64,000 nt of DNA. It comes from Flavobacterium sp. W4I14. Lineage in GTDB: Bacteria; Bacteroidota; Bacteroidia; Sphingobacteriales; Sphingobacteriaceae. The DNA is taken from NCBI GenBank assembly GCA_030817875.1, contig JAUSZU010000001.1, positions 3,038,001 through 3,102,000 of the forward strand, written 5' to 3'. Under the pieces are notes generated by a model. The model ran no database searches. It worked only from the letters and a program-made list of their open reading frames with translations, and had not been told where the DNA came from. This document shows positions 45,634 through 54,591 of the stretch, piece by piece. Numbering within the stretch: the first letter of the stretch is position 1; the number at the start of each line of letters is the position of its first letter. The translations under genes were made by a program, and so were the position numbers.

Positions 45634-47001
45634 GTGCAATTTTTATATCCCATAGGTTTACTGGCGATTGCAGGCTTAATTATCCCGCTCATTATCCACT
45701 TGTGGAATGTTAAACAGGGCAAAACGGTTAAGATTGGCAGTATTGCCTTGCTGGGCGAAAGTTCGAGGGCAAGTTCGAAAAGCTTTAAAATTAACGATTG
45801 CCTTTTATTGGTTTTACGCTGCTTGCTTTTGATACTGCTGGCATTTCTTCTCGCACAGCCTTATCTTAAAAAAATAACACCTGGGAGCAATAAAAACGGA
45901 TGGATCTTGGTTGATAAAGCAATGCTTCCACAGGTTTTTAAAACGCATAATAAAACAATAGATTCATTAATAAAACAGGGTTACGAAATCCACGATTTTA
46001 ATGTGGGCTTTGCACAATTAACAGTGAAAGATACCGCTGCTAATAAAATAAAGCCAGCAAACACCTTAAGTTACACTTCCTTACTCAGTGAGTCTAGCCA
46101 TCTTATTCCGGCAGGTGCTAACGTTTATCTTTTTACAGATCACCGCTTAAACCGTTTTGGCAATGAACTGCCAACCCTTAACTACAATTTGAACTGGATA
46201 GCGTTAAACCGAACTGATACTTTAAGCAGTTGGATAACAGGGTATGCGGGAAAGAAATATGAAGCAAAATCGAACCCCTCAAGCACCACTTATCAGGCTT
46301 TAAATTCGGCAGACGAATCGCCGATAAATATCACAATACATGAAGCTTCGGGCATTACAGACAGTAAATACCTAATTGCGGCCTTAAAAGCTATCGGTAG
46401 TTTTACAAACCGAAAAATCATCATCAATCCACCCACAGGGAAAGCCGATATTGGTTTTTGGTTATCAGATGATGTGGTTGTCGCAAGCTTTAAATCTTCC
46501 ATTGCACCTAACGGAGCCTTATTTCAGTATGAAAAAGGAAAGCTAATTGCCACACCATCATTTATCAATATTGATGGCCGTCATATTAAATTGAGTAAAA
46601 GAATTGCCTCAACCAGTCAGGCTGAAAAAATATGGGCTGATGCTTTTGGAAATGCAGTATTGACAAATGAAAAGGCTGATTCTTTACATATCTTTCACTT
46701 TTACAGCCGTTTTAACCCGCAATGGAACGACCTGGTTTGGGATGGCTTATTTGTAAAAGCACTGATGCCGATTGTGATCAGAACGGAAAATTCAACAGAC
46801 TTTGGTTTTGAAGACAACCCTTCCGATCAGCGGAGACTATCAGTTCAGCAAAAAGAAGTTACCGAGATTACTAAAACAGAAGCCACAAAAACCACGCAAA
46901 ACGAGTCGCTTGGAATTACATTCTGGATAGCATCTTTATTGATTTTTACCACCGAACGTATTTTATCATTCAGAAAAAAACCGAATTATGTTAAGAGCTG
47001 A
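45634..47001 (+). CDS. BatA-like membrane protein
   Basis: A 455-residue protein that begins at GTG 45634, three bases after the DUF58 stop. The N-terminal BatA-type region has a membrane helix (FLYPIGLLAIAGLIIPLIIH), a basic loop and a second helix (LLLVLRCLLLILLAFLLAQ). A large periplasmic part follows, and a last helix (ITFWIASLLIFTTERIL) ends with a basic tail. No MIDAS motif is visible, so this is not a vWA protein itself. The 3' end overlaps the next gene by 14 bases. It probably anchors the MoxR/DUF58 complex to the inner membrane. Confidence 0.8.
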   Translation: MQFLYPIGLLAIAGLIIPLIIHLWNVKQGKTVKIGSIALLGESSRASSKSFKINDCLLLVLRCLLLILLAFLLAQPYLKKITPGSNKNGWILVDKAMLPQVFKTHNKTIDSLIKQGYEIHDFNVGFAQLTVKDTAANKIKPANTLSYTSLLSESSHLIPAGANVYLFTDHRLNRFGNELPTLNYNLNWIALNRTDTLSSWITGYAGKKYEAKSNPSSTTYQALNSADESPINITIHEASGITDSKYLIAALKAIGSFTNRKIIINPPTGKADIGFWLSDDVVVASFKSSIAPNGALFQYEKGKLIATPSFINIDGRHIKLSKRIASTSQAEKIWADAFGNAVLTNEKADSLHIFHFYSRFNPQWNDLVWDGLFVKALMPIVIRTENSTDFGFEDNPSDQRRLSVQQKEVTEITKTEATKTTQNESLGITFWIASLLIFTTERILSFRKKPNYVKS

Positions 47002-49120
47002 AGGACAAAATTGGATCAGTAACCTAAGGATAAAGTGGGTTAGCTTTTACCTGATCGGCAACGTTGCGATTGCTTTAGCCATCTCTTTGGTTTTATCTGC
47101 TATGGCAGTTTACCTATTTCATTTTTCTCCATGGCTTTTTGCAGTTGTTTTTCCTGTTATTCTAGGCATCTTCTTATTTATAAAACCCATTTGGAAAACC
47201 ACTGATCAGGATGTTTCGCGTTTTGTAAACAACCAATATCCCGAACTGGAAGAAAGTGCTGATCTGCTGCTGCAGAAGGAAACTGAATTATCAACGCTGC
47301 AACAATTGCAACGCAATAAAATTGAGCATATCATCACCAGGCTGCCGCAGCCAAAAGAACCAGCAAAAAAATTATATTCCGGCTTGATTATCCTTCTTGT
47401 AGGATTGCTCATCAGCATTGGCATTAGCCAAATCTCTTTGCATAAAAGTGAACCTTTAAATTTTCATGAAAAGGCAAGCCAAATTCCGGCAATTAAAGAA
47501 AATATTCCTGCAGAAATTTCTGATTTCAGTGCAACCATTATTCCACCAGCCTATACCGGAAAAGAAGAGCGTAAACAAAAACAGTTTACTATTGCTGCCG
47601 AAACAGGTGCCAGAATAAACTGGAAAATCGAAACGAATATTGGTATTAAAAAACTAAAAATCATCTTTAACGACAACGAAATTGTCCCGCTAAAAGCCTT
47701 AGATGCATTACATACGCAATGGACTTATAACAAAACCATCAACAAATCAGGCTTTTATCAATTGGATCTGGACGGTAAAAAATCAGATCTCTACCAGATC
47801 GAGATCATTCCTGATTTACCTGTTACGATTAAAATTACACAACCCAAACAGCATACCACTATTGATATCGGTCAGCCGCAAAAGATTAACCTGAACGTAT
47901 CACTTACAGATGACTATGGCATCAATGACGCCTATATATCGGCAACCATGGCCAGTGGCAAAGGAGAAGGTGTGAGCTTCACCGAGAAAAAATTATCTTT
48001 TAATACCAGGTTTGACAATAAAAAGAACCTTACGCTAGGTAAACTGATTGACTTAAAAAGCCTTGGTATGAAACCAGGCGATGAACTTTACTTTTTCATC
48101 AAAGCGATGGATAACCATGGTCAATCGAGCCGTTCGGATGTTTATTTTGTTTCAATTGTAGATACTGCCGAATTAATGAGTTTAGCAGGAATGACCAATG
48201 GCGTTAACCTGGTTCCGGAATATTTCAGGAGCGAAAGGCAGATCATTATCGATACCGAGAAATTGTTGAAGGAACAATCGACATTGCCTCTGGCAACTTT
48301 TAAAACCAGAAGCAACGATCTGGGTATCGACCAAAAGCTGTTGCGGTTGCGTTACGGACAGTTTTTGGGCGAAGAAAATGAAACTGAAATCGGCGGTGAT
48401 CATGACGACCACGATGAACATGCGGAACATAAGAGTGAGGGCGAAAAGTTTGGTGATGTGACCAGCATTATGGATAAATATGCCCATAAACATGATATCG
48501 CAGAGGATGCTACCTTCTTCGAACCTGAGATGAAGGCACAGCTAAAGGCCGTTTTAACTGAAATGTGGAATGCCGAACTCCGTTTAAGAACTTATAAACC
48601 CCAGGAAGCATTACCTTACGAATATAAAGCGCTGAGGTTACTGAAAGATCTGCAGCAAAAGTCGCGGGCTTATGTAGCCAAAACCACCGTAAAAACGGCA
48701 GCGTTAAAACCTGAAAAACGCTTAAGTGGCGAGCTGGATAAGATTATGCAGCCGGTTCAGAAAATGTCCTTTGAGCAAAAAGAAAAAAGAATGGCCTTTT
48801 TAAAAGCAACGCTCGCCTTATTGGAGAGCAAAAAAACAGGCAAAAAGTTCATCGAACAAGATCAATTCTTACTTGGTGAAACAGAGAAATACGTGATCGG
48901 TGCCGCAGCCGATCATCCTTCTACCTATTTAAATGCTTTAAGCAGTTTAAGAAAATTAAGCACAGGCAATAAACTGATAATCAGCGATATTGATCTGGTT
49001 CAACAGGCTATACAAAAAATGATCAATACCGAAGCAGCAAAACCGCAGACACAAAGCGCTAGCCCACCTTCTGCATTGTATCAAAACTATTTTAATAACC
49101 TCAACAAAATCGGCAAGTAG
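46988..49120 (+). CDS. DUF4175-like membrane protein with a His/Asp-rich segment
   Basis: A 710-residue protein. Two N-terminal membrane helices (about residues 20-70) and a third (LIILLVGLLISIGIS, about 130) precede a long soluble part with Ig-like stretches and a helical C-terminal half rich in Lys/Gln/Leu. This is the plan of DUF4175-type proteins found in MoxR clusters. An unusual His/Asp/Glu-rich run begins near residue 468 (bases 48391-48440) and includes DHDDHDEHAEH, suggesting divalent metal binding. The start overlaps the previous gene by 14 bases. Confidence 0.7.
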   Translation: MLRAEGQNWISNLRIKWVSFYLIGNVAIALAISLVLSAMAVYLFHFSPWLFAVVFPVILGIFLFIKPIWKTTDQDVSRFVNNQYPELEESADLLLQKETELSTLQQLQRNKIEHIITRLPQPKEPAKKLYSGLIILLVGLLISIGISQISLHKSEPLNFHEKASQIPAIKENIPAEISDFSATIIPPAYTGKEERKQKQFTIAAETGARINWKIETNIGIKKLKIIFNDNEIVPLKALDALHTQWTYNKTINKSGFYQLDLDGKKSDLYQIEIIPDLPVTIKITQPKQHTTIDIGQPQKINLNVSLTDDYGINDAYISATMASGKGEGVSFTEKKLSFNTRFDNKKNLTLGKLIDLKSLGMKPGDELYFFIKAMDNHGQSSRSDVYFVSIVDTAELMSLAGMTNGVNLVPEYFRSERQIIIDTEKLLKEQSTLPLATFKTRSNDLGIDQKLLRLRYGQFLGEENETEIGGDHDDHDEHAEHKSEGEKFGDVTSIMDKYAHKHDIAEDATFFEPEMKAQLKAVLTEMWNAELRLRTYKPQEALPYEYKALRLLKDLQQKSRAYVAKTTVKTAALKPEKRLSGELDKIMQPVQKMSFEQKEKRMAFLKATLALLESKKTGKKFIEQDQFLLGETEKYVIGAAADHPSTYLNALSSLRKLSTGNKLIISDIDLVQQAIQKMINTEAAKPQTQSASPPSALYQNYFNNLNKIGK

Positions 49121-49122
49121 AT

Positions 49123-50910
49123 ATGGAATTTAAATACATCGCTGTTCTGGTTGGGTTATTATTAATGGCCTTTTTGCTCTACAAAGAGGTAAACCGGACA
49201 AATCAAGCTAGGTTAATATGGCGAGTTTTAGCAAATATCGTTGCCGTGGGCTGTTTTATTCTATTAATTGTACCAATTAGATACGAAACACATGTAAAAC
49301 AAAATGCCGATGAAGTTATTTTACTCACAGCAGGCACAAACCCTGATTCTGTTACAAAACTAAAGGAAAAAAAATATGCATTTCCGTCGGTAAATTTAAA
49401 AAATACGAAGGCCACAACCTTTTCCGATCTCTCCTATTTCTTAAAATCTAATCCCAATGTTCAAAAACTGAATATCTACGGTTATGGTTTAAGTGCAAAT
49501 GAATTGGAGCAGATCAAAGGATACCAGATCACCTTTCATCCTTCGGCAAATCCTGGCGGGATCATTTCTGCCAACTGGCCAGCCAAATTAAAAACCAGTG
49601 AACCGCTTCAAGTTCAGGGAACTTATCAAAACTCAGGGAGCGAAACGGTTAAACTTTTGTTCAAAGGTTTAGGTAAAGCAGTAGATTCGATCTCTATCGA
49701 GTCAAAATCGAATAAATCCTTTTCATTTAAAACGAATCCTAAACAAACAGGAAAAGCCATTTACGAATTAATTGCGCTACAAAAAAACGATACCCTGGCC
49801 AAAGAACCCGTGCCTGTTCAGGTTAGTGATCAGACACCCATGAAAGTGCTGATTTTAGCTTCTTTTCCCGACTTTGAATATAAATTTCTAAAAAATTGGC
49901 TGTACGAAAATCAATATCCACTGGCTTTCAGAAGTCAGATCAGTAAAAACAAATTTGCTTCTGATTTCCTTAACATAGATAGCATAAACCTTAATCAGAT
50001 CAATACATCATCCTTAAAAAAATTCGATATCCTGATCATTGATGAAGAAGAATTAGCTGCTATTACTCCCAATGAAAGGTCATCAATAGCGTTTGCAGTT
50101 AATAACGGAATGGGCTTATTGATCAGGGTTTTAAATACAAAAGCTTTGACAACGCTCAGTGGTAAATTTGGCCGTTTTGAATCTCCTGTTTTAAAAGGTA
50201 AGCCATTAAATTTAATCGTAATAGAAGATCATCACAAGTTTAATCCCTTACCACTCGAACAAGCTGTATTTTTAAAGGTTAACCAAACTGATCAGCCCAT
50301 TATTGCCGATGCCAGCGGTAAAGCAGTGGTTAATAGCAGCATCAGCGGTTATGGCAAAGTATTAGTCTCTACACTTTCCGCCAGCTATAATTGGCTACTT
50401 TCAGGGCAAAAAACTGATTATTTTACTTATTGGTCTAAACTTTTGGCCAATGCAGCAAGGAAAAGAAACGATATTCAGTCTGTAAATATTATCCCTCAAT
50501 TCCCTGTTATCCACCAGAAAATGAGGATTATTACAGATCTGGCAGCATCAGACAAGATACCAGTATTGAAAATGGATAGTATTTTACTCAGTCCGCGGCA
50601 AAATATGGAGCTTCCATTCCAATGGGATGCTTTCTACTGGCCTCAGAAGTCAGGCTGGATTAATTTAGAAGTAAATCAAGCCATAGAACCAGTATATATC
50701 TACAAAAAAACAGATTGGGAAGCGCTCAAAAACCAACAAAAGCTTGATGGAACCCGTCAGTTTATCAAAAACCTGAGTACTACTGAAGCCAAAAATAAAC
50801 TAACAGATGCTATTGTAGAGGAAGAAGTATCACTCTGGTGGTTTTTTGCAGGGTTCCTGCTTGCAGCCGGCTTTTTATGGTACGAATCGAGGATTTTGGC
50901 CGTTAAATAA
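49123..50910 (+). CDS. Membrane protein with periplasmic amidotransferase-like domain (last gene of MoxR operon)
   Basis: A 595-residue protein with two helices at the N-terminus (YIAVLVGLLLMAFLLY and VLANIVAVGCFILLIVP) and one at the C-terminus (WWFFAGFLLAAGFLWYE). The central part includes MKVLILASFPDFEYKFLKNW and FDILIIDEEELAAI, which resemble the amidotransferase-like fold seen in large Bacteroidota membrane proteins of this cluster. It is two bases from the preceding stop. A periplasmic sensor or scaffold role is plausible. I do not recognise a named family. Confidence 0.65.
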   Translation: MEFKYIAVLVGLLLMAFLLYKEVNRTNQARLIWRVLANIVAVGCFILLIVPIRYETHVKQNADEVILLTAGTNPDSVTKLKEKKYAFPSVNLKNTKATTFSDLSYFLKSNPNVQKLNIYGYGLSANELEQIKGYQITFHPSANPGGIISANWPAKLKTSEPLQVQGTYQNSGSETVKLLFKGLGKAVDSISIESKSNKSFSFKTNPKQTGKAIYELIALQKNDTLAKEPVPVQVSDQTPMKVLILASFPDFEYKFLKNWLYENQYPLAFRSQISKNKFASDFLNIDSINLNQINTSSLKKFDILIIDEEELAAITPNERSSIAFAVNNGMGLLIRVLNTKALTTLSGKFGRFESPVLKGKPLNLIVIEDHHKFNPLPLEQAVFLKVNQTDQPIIADASGKAVVNSSISGYGKVLVSTLSASYNWLLSGQKTDYFTYWSKLLANAARKRNDIQSVNIIPQFPVIHQKMRIITDLAASDKIPVLKMDSILLSPRQNMELPFQWDAFYWPQKSGWINLEVNQAIEPVYIYKKTDWEALKNQQKLDGTRQFIKNLSTTEAKNKLTDAIVEEEVSLWWFFAGFLLAAGFLWYESRILAVK

Positions 50911-50981
50911 GTCGCGCGATCATTCTGAGTGGCTAGAATTTTTCAAATACATCGGAGTGTCGATGACAGGTTTTGGCGGTT

Positions 50982-51050
50982 CGTCATTCCCAACTTGATT
51001 GGGAATCTCAATGCAAGCGCTTTAAGATTCCCGCCTGCGCGGGAAAGACG
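50982..51050. repeat. REP-like element, CGTCATTCCC family, copy 2
   Basis: CGTCATTCCCAACTTGATTGGGAA on the left and TTCCCGCCTGCGCGGGAA with GACG on the right, with AATGC...GC and TTTAAGATT between. It is the rearranged counterpart of the 10726-10859 element. Confidence 0.7.
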
Positions 51051-51066
51051 ACCTCTCTATTTAATC

Positions 51067-51149
51067 TGTCATTGGTAACATCGTGAAGAATCCTCCTATA
51101 ACGGAACAGTGCAATCTGATAAAGATTCTTCACTGCGTTCAGAATGACA
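51067..51149. repeat. REP-like element with GTGAAGAATC/GATTCTTCAC arms
   Basis: It is bounded by TGTCATT and AATGACA. The 10-base perfect arms GTGAAGAATC (51083-51092) and GATTCTTCAC (51124-51133) form the inner stem. Confidence 0.65.
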
Positions 51150-51162
51150 AATCCCATTAATT

Positions 51163-51258
51163 GCTCACGCTCGTTTTTAACTGGCGTTTAATAAACCATC
51201 GTTTGCAACGATGAAATCGTATAACTATTTCTGCACTCGTTTGGAAACGAGCGCAAGC
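51163..51258. repeat. Compound palindrome GCTCACGCTCGTTT ... AAACGAGCGCAAGC
   Basis: Outer arms at 51163-51176 and 51245-51258 pair with two mismatches. Inside are two short hairpins, CATCGTTTGCAACGATG (51197-51213) and CTCGTTTGGAAACGAG (51236-51251). Sequences of this build are known from other Bacteroidota as REP elements mobilised by REP-associated transposases. No such transposase is in the window. Confidence 0.65.
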
Positions 51259-51481
51259 ATTATGAGATCTAACAAAAAATCTCTTACTATAGATTTCTCC
51301 ATTCCGCTACGATGAAAAATCAGCAACTTCAGTCGAAATGACGAAATTAGCTTTGCTAAAAACATCTTTTCACAAAAAACAGCTCCCTTTTCAGCTTTGA
51401 AACTAAAATGTTATAATCAATTTCCAGTTTTCGCCTCACAATTGGCTATCTTGAGAACGTAAACTAACTAAATTCAACCAA

Positions 51482-53116
51482 TTGAAAAGAAAAGACTTCC
51501 TCTACTTATCCGGAATGGGTATGGGTGCCCTACTCCTTCCCGACCTTTCTGCATTCGGAACTCCTATAGACCCTTTACAGGCTTTAGATGGAGTAGATGT
51601 AAAAATTAAAAAGGAACTGGCTGATGTTGCACTAAATGCGGCAAAATCAAAAGGTGCAACTTACGCTGATATCCGTATTGGGCGTTATTTAAACCAGTTT
51701 GTAGCCACCCGCGAAAAACGTGTTCAAGGCGTAGCCAATACCGAATCGTATGGTGTAGGTATCCGTGTTTTAGCCAATGGCTGCTGGGGCTTCGCTGCCA
51801 CAAACAATGTAACCAAAGATGCCATTGCCAAAGCAGCCGAACAAGCGGTTGCCGTTGCAAAAGCCAATGCCAAAATACAGGGTGAACCGGTTCAACTGGC
51901 TCCTCAGAAAGGTTATGGCGAGGTAAGTTGGAAAACACCAATCGAAATTAATGCTTTCGAAGTTCCGGTAAAGGAGAAGGTAGACCTCCTTTTGAACGTA
52001 AACGATGTGGCCATGCAGAATGGAGCCAATTTTGTAAATTCTGTTATTTTCGCGGTTAATGAGCAGAAATACTTCGCATCAACCGATGGTTCTTACATCG
52101 ATCAGGATGTTCACCGCATTTACCCAACTTTTAACGTAACCAAAGTTGACCGCGAATCGGGTAAATTTAAAACACGTAATGCATTAAGTGCACCTTCTGG
52201 AAAGGGTTATGAATATATGCATGCCCGCCCTGAAGATAAAGTTACTGGTGTTGTAACCCGCTATAAAGGCCGTTACGATATGCTGGAAGATGTAAAAGAA
52301 GCAGCCCGTGTAGCAACAGAAAAAGTAAAGGCAAAATCGGTTGAGCCAGGTAAATACGATCTGGTTTTAGATCCTTCGCACCTTTGGTTAACCATACATG
52401 AATCTGTTGGCCACCCTACAGAATTAGACCGTGTTTTAGGCTACGAAGCCAATTATGCAGGCACCAGTTTCCTTACTTTAGATAAATGGGAATCAAAAAA
52501 TTTCAAATTTGGCAGTGATAAAGTAAATATTGTAGCCGATAAAACCCAGGTAGGTTCGTTAGGTGCTGTTGGCTACGATGATGAAGGCGTAAAATGCAAA
52601 AAATGGGATCTGATCAAGAATGGGATACTCACAAGCTACCAAGCCATCCGCGATCAGGCACACATTATCGGCTTAACAGAATCAAATGGTTGCTGTTATT
52701 CGCAGGGCTGGGATGATGTTCAGTTTCAGCGGATGCCTAATGTTTCGCTACAGCCAGGAAAAGAAAAACTGAGTGTTGATGATATGATCAAAAATGTTGA
52801 AAAAGGCATTTACATTATTGGCGACGGAAGTTTTTCTATCGATCAACAGCGTTACAATTTTCAGTTCGGCGGACAGATATTCTACGAAATTAAGGAAGGT
52901 AAAATTGCAGGCATGCTTAACGATGTGGCCTACCAGGCCAATACGCAAGAGTTCTGGAATTCGTGTAATGCCATTTGCGATGAAAGTGATTACCGTTTAG
53001 GTGGTTCGTTTAATGATGGAAAAGGACAGCCTTCTCAAAGCAGTGCCGTATCGCATGGCAGTGCCACTACCCGGTTTAATGGAGTTAATGTTATCAATAC
53101 AGCAAGAAAAATATAA
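51482..53116 (+). CDS. TldD-family metalloprotease with Tat-like signal (first copy)
   Basis: A 544-residue TldD/PmbA-family protein. It starts with TTG at 51482; no ATG is suitably placed. The leader KRKDFLYLSGMGMGALLLP resembles a twin-arginine signal, though with Lys-Arg instead of Arg-Arg. HESVGH (306-311) is the HExxxH zinc motif of active TldD subunits. TldD and TldE form a ring-shaped peptidase that removes leader peptides and degrades unfolded peptides in other bacteria, where both are cytoplasmic. The TldE partner gene begins two bases after its stop. Export of TldD would be unusual (see findings). Confidence 0.85.
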   Translation: MKRKDFLYLSGMGMGALLLPDLSAFGTPIDPLQALDGVDVKIKKELADVALNAAKSKGATYADIRIGRYLNQFVATREKRVQGVANTESYGVGIRVLANGCWGFAATNNVTKDAIAKAAEQAVAVAKANAKIQGEPVQLAPQKGYGEVSWKTPIEINAFEVPVKEKVDLLLNVNDVAMQNGANFVNSVIFAVNEQKYFASTDGSYIDQDVHRIYPTFNVTKVDRESGKFKTRNALSAPSGKGYEYMHARPEDKVTGVVTRYKGRYDMLEDVKEAARVATEKVKAKSVEPGKYDLVLDPSHLWLTIHESVGHPTELDRVLGYEANYAGTSFLTLDKWESKNFKFGSDKVNIVADKTQVGSLGAVGYDDEGVKCKKWDLIKNGILTSYQAIRDQAHIIGLTESNGCCYSQGWDDVQFQRMPNVSLQPGKEKLSVDDMIKNVEKGIYIIGDGSFSIDQQRYNFQFGGQIFYEIKEGKIAGMLNDVAYQANTQEFWNSCNAICDESDYRLGGSFNDGKGQPSQSSAVSHGSATTRFNGVNVINTARKI

Positions 53117-53118
53117 TT

Positions 53119-54435
53119 ATGGCCATATTAAGTAAAGAAGAAGCCCAGGCGATATTAAAAAAAGTAATCGGTTATTCGAAAGCCGATTTCTGTGAAGTAG
53201 GTTTAAACGGTTCTGATGGGGGGAATATCCGTTATGCCCGCAATGCGGTTTCTACTGCAGGGCAGATCAGTACCATGAGCTTAGGCGTAAGCTCCACTTT
53301 TGGTAAAAAAACGGGTTCGGCAACGATAAATGAATTTGATGATGCTTCCTTACAAAAGGTGGTAAAAAGAGCAGAAGAACTGGCCATGCTGGCACCAGAA
53401 AACCCTGAGTTTATGCCTCCATTAGATCCACAGACTTTTCCAGAATCGAATACGTATAATGCTAAAACTGCTGCCATGACTCCTGATACCAGGGCAGAAA
53501 TGGTAGGAAAAAGTTTAAGTGTATCAAAAGCAGCTGGTTTAGATGCGGCCGGTTTCTTAGAAAACTCAACTCGTTTTAACGCGATCATGAACTCTAAAGG
53601 TTTGTTCGCCTACAATAAAGGCACCGATGTTTCTTTTTCGGTAACGGTTAGAAACAAGCAAGGAACAGGATCAGGCTACATTGAGCAAGGCTTTAATGAT
53701 CTCGACAAAATGGATACCCTGGCACTTAGCAAAATTGCAGCGAGCAAAGCCAATGGTTCGGCAGGTGCAAAAGCCATCGAACCAGGAAAGTATACTGTTA
53801 TTTTAGAACCACTTGCAGCCAGCGATATAATCGGCAATATGTTTAGGGGTTTTGATGCCAGAAGTGCTGACGAAGGCCGGAGCTTTATGAGCAAAAAGGG
53901 TGGTGGTACACGTTTAGGGGAGCAATTGTTCTCAGAAAACGTAAATATCTACTCTGATCCAATGAATGCTGAAATCCCGTCTGCTACATTCACAGGCGAA
54001 GGTTTACCAGTAAAAAGAACACAATGGGTTGAAAAAGGGGTAGTTAAAAACCTGTCTTATTCAAGATATTGGGCTGCACAAAAAAATGTTCAACCACTTC
54101 CTTTTAGCCGCAGCATGGTCATAGAAGGCGGAACACAATCGTTGGAAGACCTAATCAAAAGTACTGAAAAAGGCATATTGGTTACCCGTTTCTGGTATAT
54201 CCGGTCCGTAGATCCTCAAACGTTATTACTCACCGGGTTAACGCGTGACGGTACTTTTTACATCGAAAATGGAGAAATTAAATTTCCGATCAAAAATTTC
54301 AGGTTTAATGAAAGTCCGGTAATTATGCTCAACAATGTTGAAGCTTTAGGTAAGCCGGTGAGAACGGGAAGCGGATTGATTCCACCAATGAAAATCCGCG
54401 ATTTTACGTTTACTTCATTATCAGATGCGATTTAA
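53119..54435 (+). CDS. TldE/PmbA-family subunit
   Basis: A 438-residue member of the same superfamily but without the HExxxH motif, so it matches the inactive partner TldE (PmbA). It has no signal peptide: the start MAILSKEEAQAILKKVIGY is a normal cytoplasmic beginning. GGTQSLEDLIKSTEKGILVTRFW in the C-terminal half is typical of TldE. It lies two bases after the first TldD gene and 156 bases before the second, so one TldE may serve both. If the complex forms before export, it might be carried along by the Tat signal of TldD; this is speculative. Confidence 0.85.
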   Translation: MAILSKEEAQAILKKVIGYSKADFCEVGLNGSDGGNIRYARNAVSTAGQISTMSLGVSSTFGKKTGSATINEFDDASLQKVVKRAEELAMLAPENPEFMPPLDPQTFPESNTYNAKTAAMTPDTRAEMVGKSLSVSKAAGLDAAGFLENSTRFNAIMNSKGLFAYNKGTDVSFSVTVRNKQGTGSGYIEQGFNDLDKMDTLALSKIAASKANGSAGAKAIEPGKYTVILEPLAASDIIGNMFRGFDARSADEGRSFMSKKGGGTRLGEQLFSENVNIYSDPMNAEIPSATFTGEGLPVKRTQWVEKGVVKNLSYSRYWAAQKNVQPLPFSRSMVIEGGTQSLEDLIKSTEKGILVTRFWYIRSVDPQTLLLTGLTRDGTFYIENGEIKFPIKNFRFNESPVIMLNNVEALGKPVRTGSGLIPPMKIRDFTFTSLSDAI

Positions 54436-54458
54436 GAGAATAACTCCATAACAAACTC

Positions 54459-54545
54459 CGTCATTGCGAGGCACGAAGCAATCTTAATGCGCACGCTAGT
54501 AGCGATCGTTGTAAGATTGCTTCGTCGTTCCTCCTCGCAATGACG
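54459..54545. repeat. REP-like element, CGTCATTGCGAGG family, copy 2
   Basis: CGTCATTGCGAGGCACGAAG and AATCTTA on the left, TAAGATTGCTTCG and CCTCGCAATGACG on the right. It shares arms with the 6539-6620 element. It lies between the TldE gene and the second TldD gene, splitting the operon. Confidence 0.75.
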
Positions 54546-54591
54546 ATTGTAGTATGATGACGACCTTTTTTTACTAATAAAAACCCAAAAA

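Larger units (their letters stand above)
50911..51481. other. 571-base intergenic region built of palindromic repeats
   Basis: The gap between the MoxR operon and the TldD operon has no gene. It holds at least three separate repeat elements in a row (50982-51050, 51067-51149, 51163-51258). A fourth part ends near 51343 with TCGAAATGACG. The last 140 bases before the TldD start are unique and presumably hold its promoter. Confidence 0.7.
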
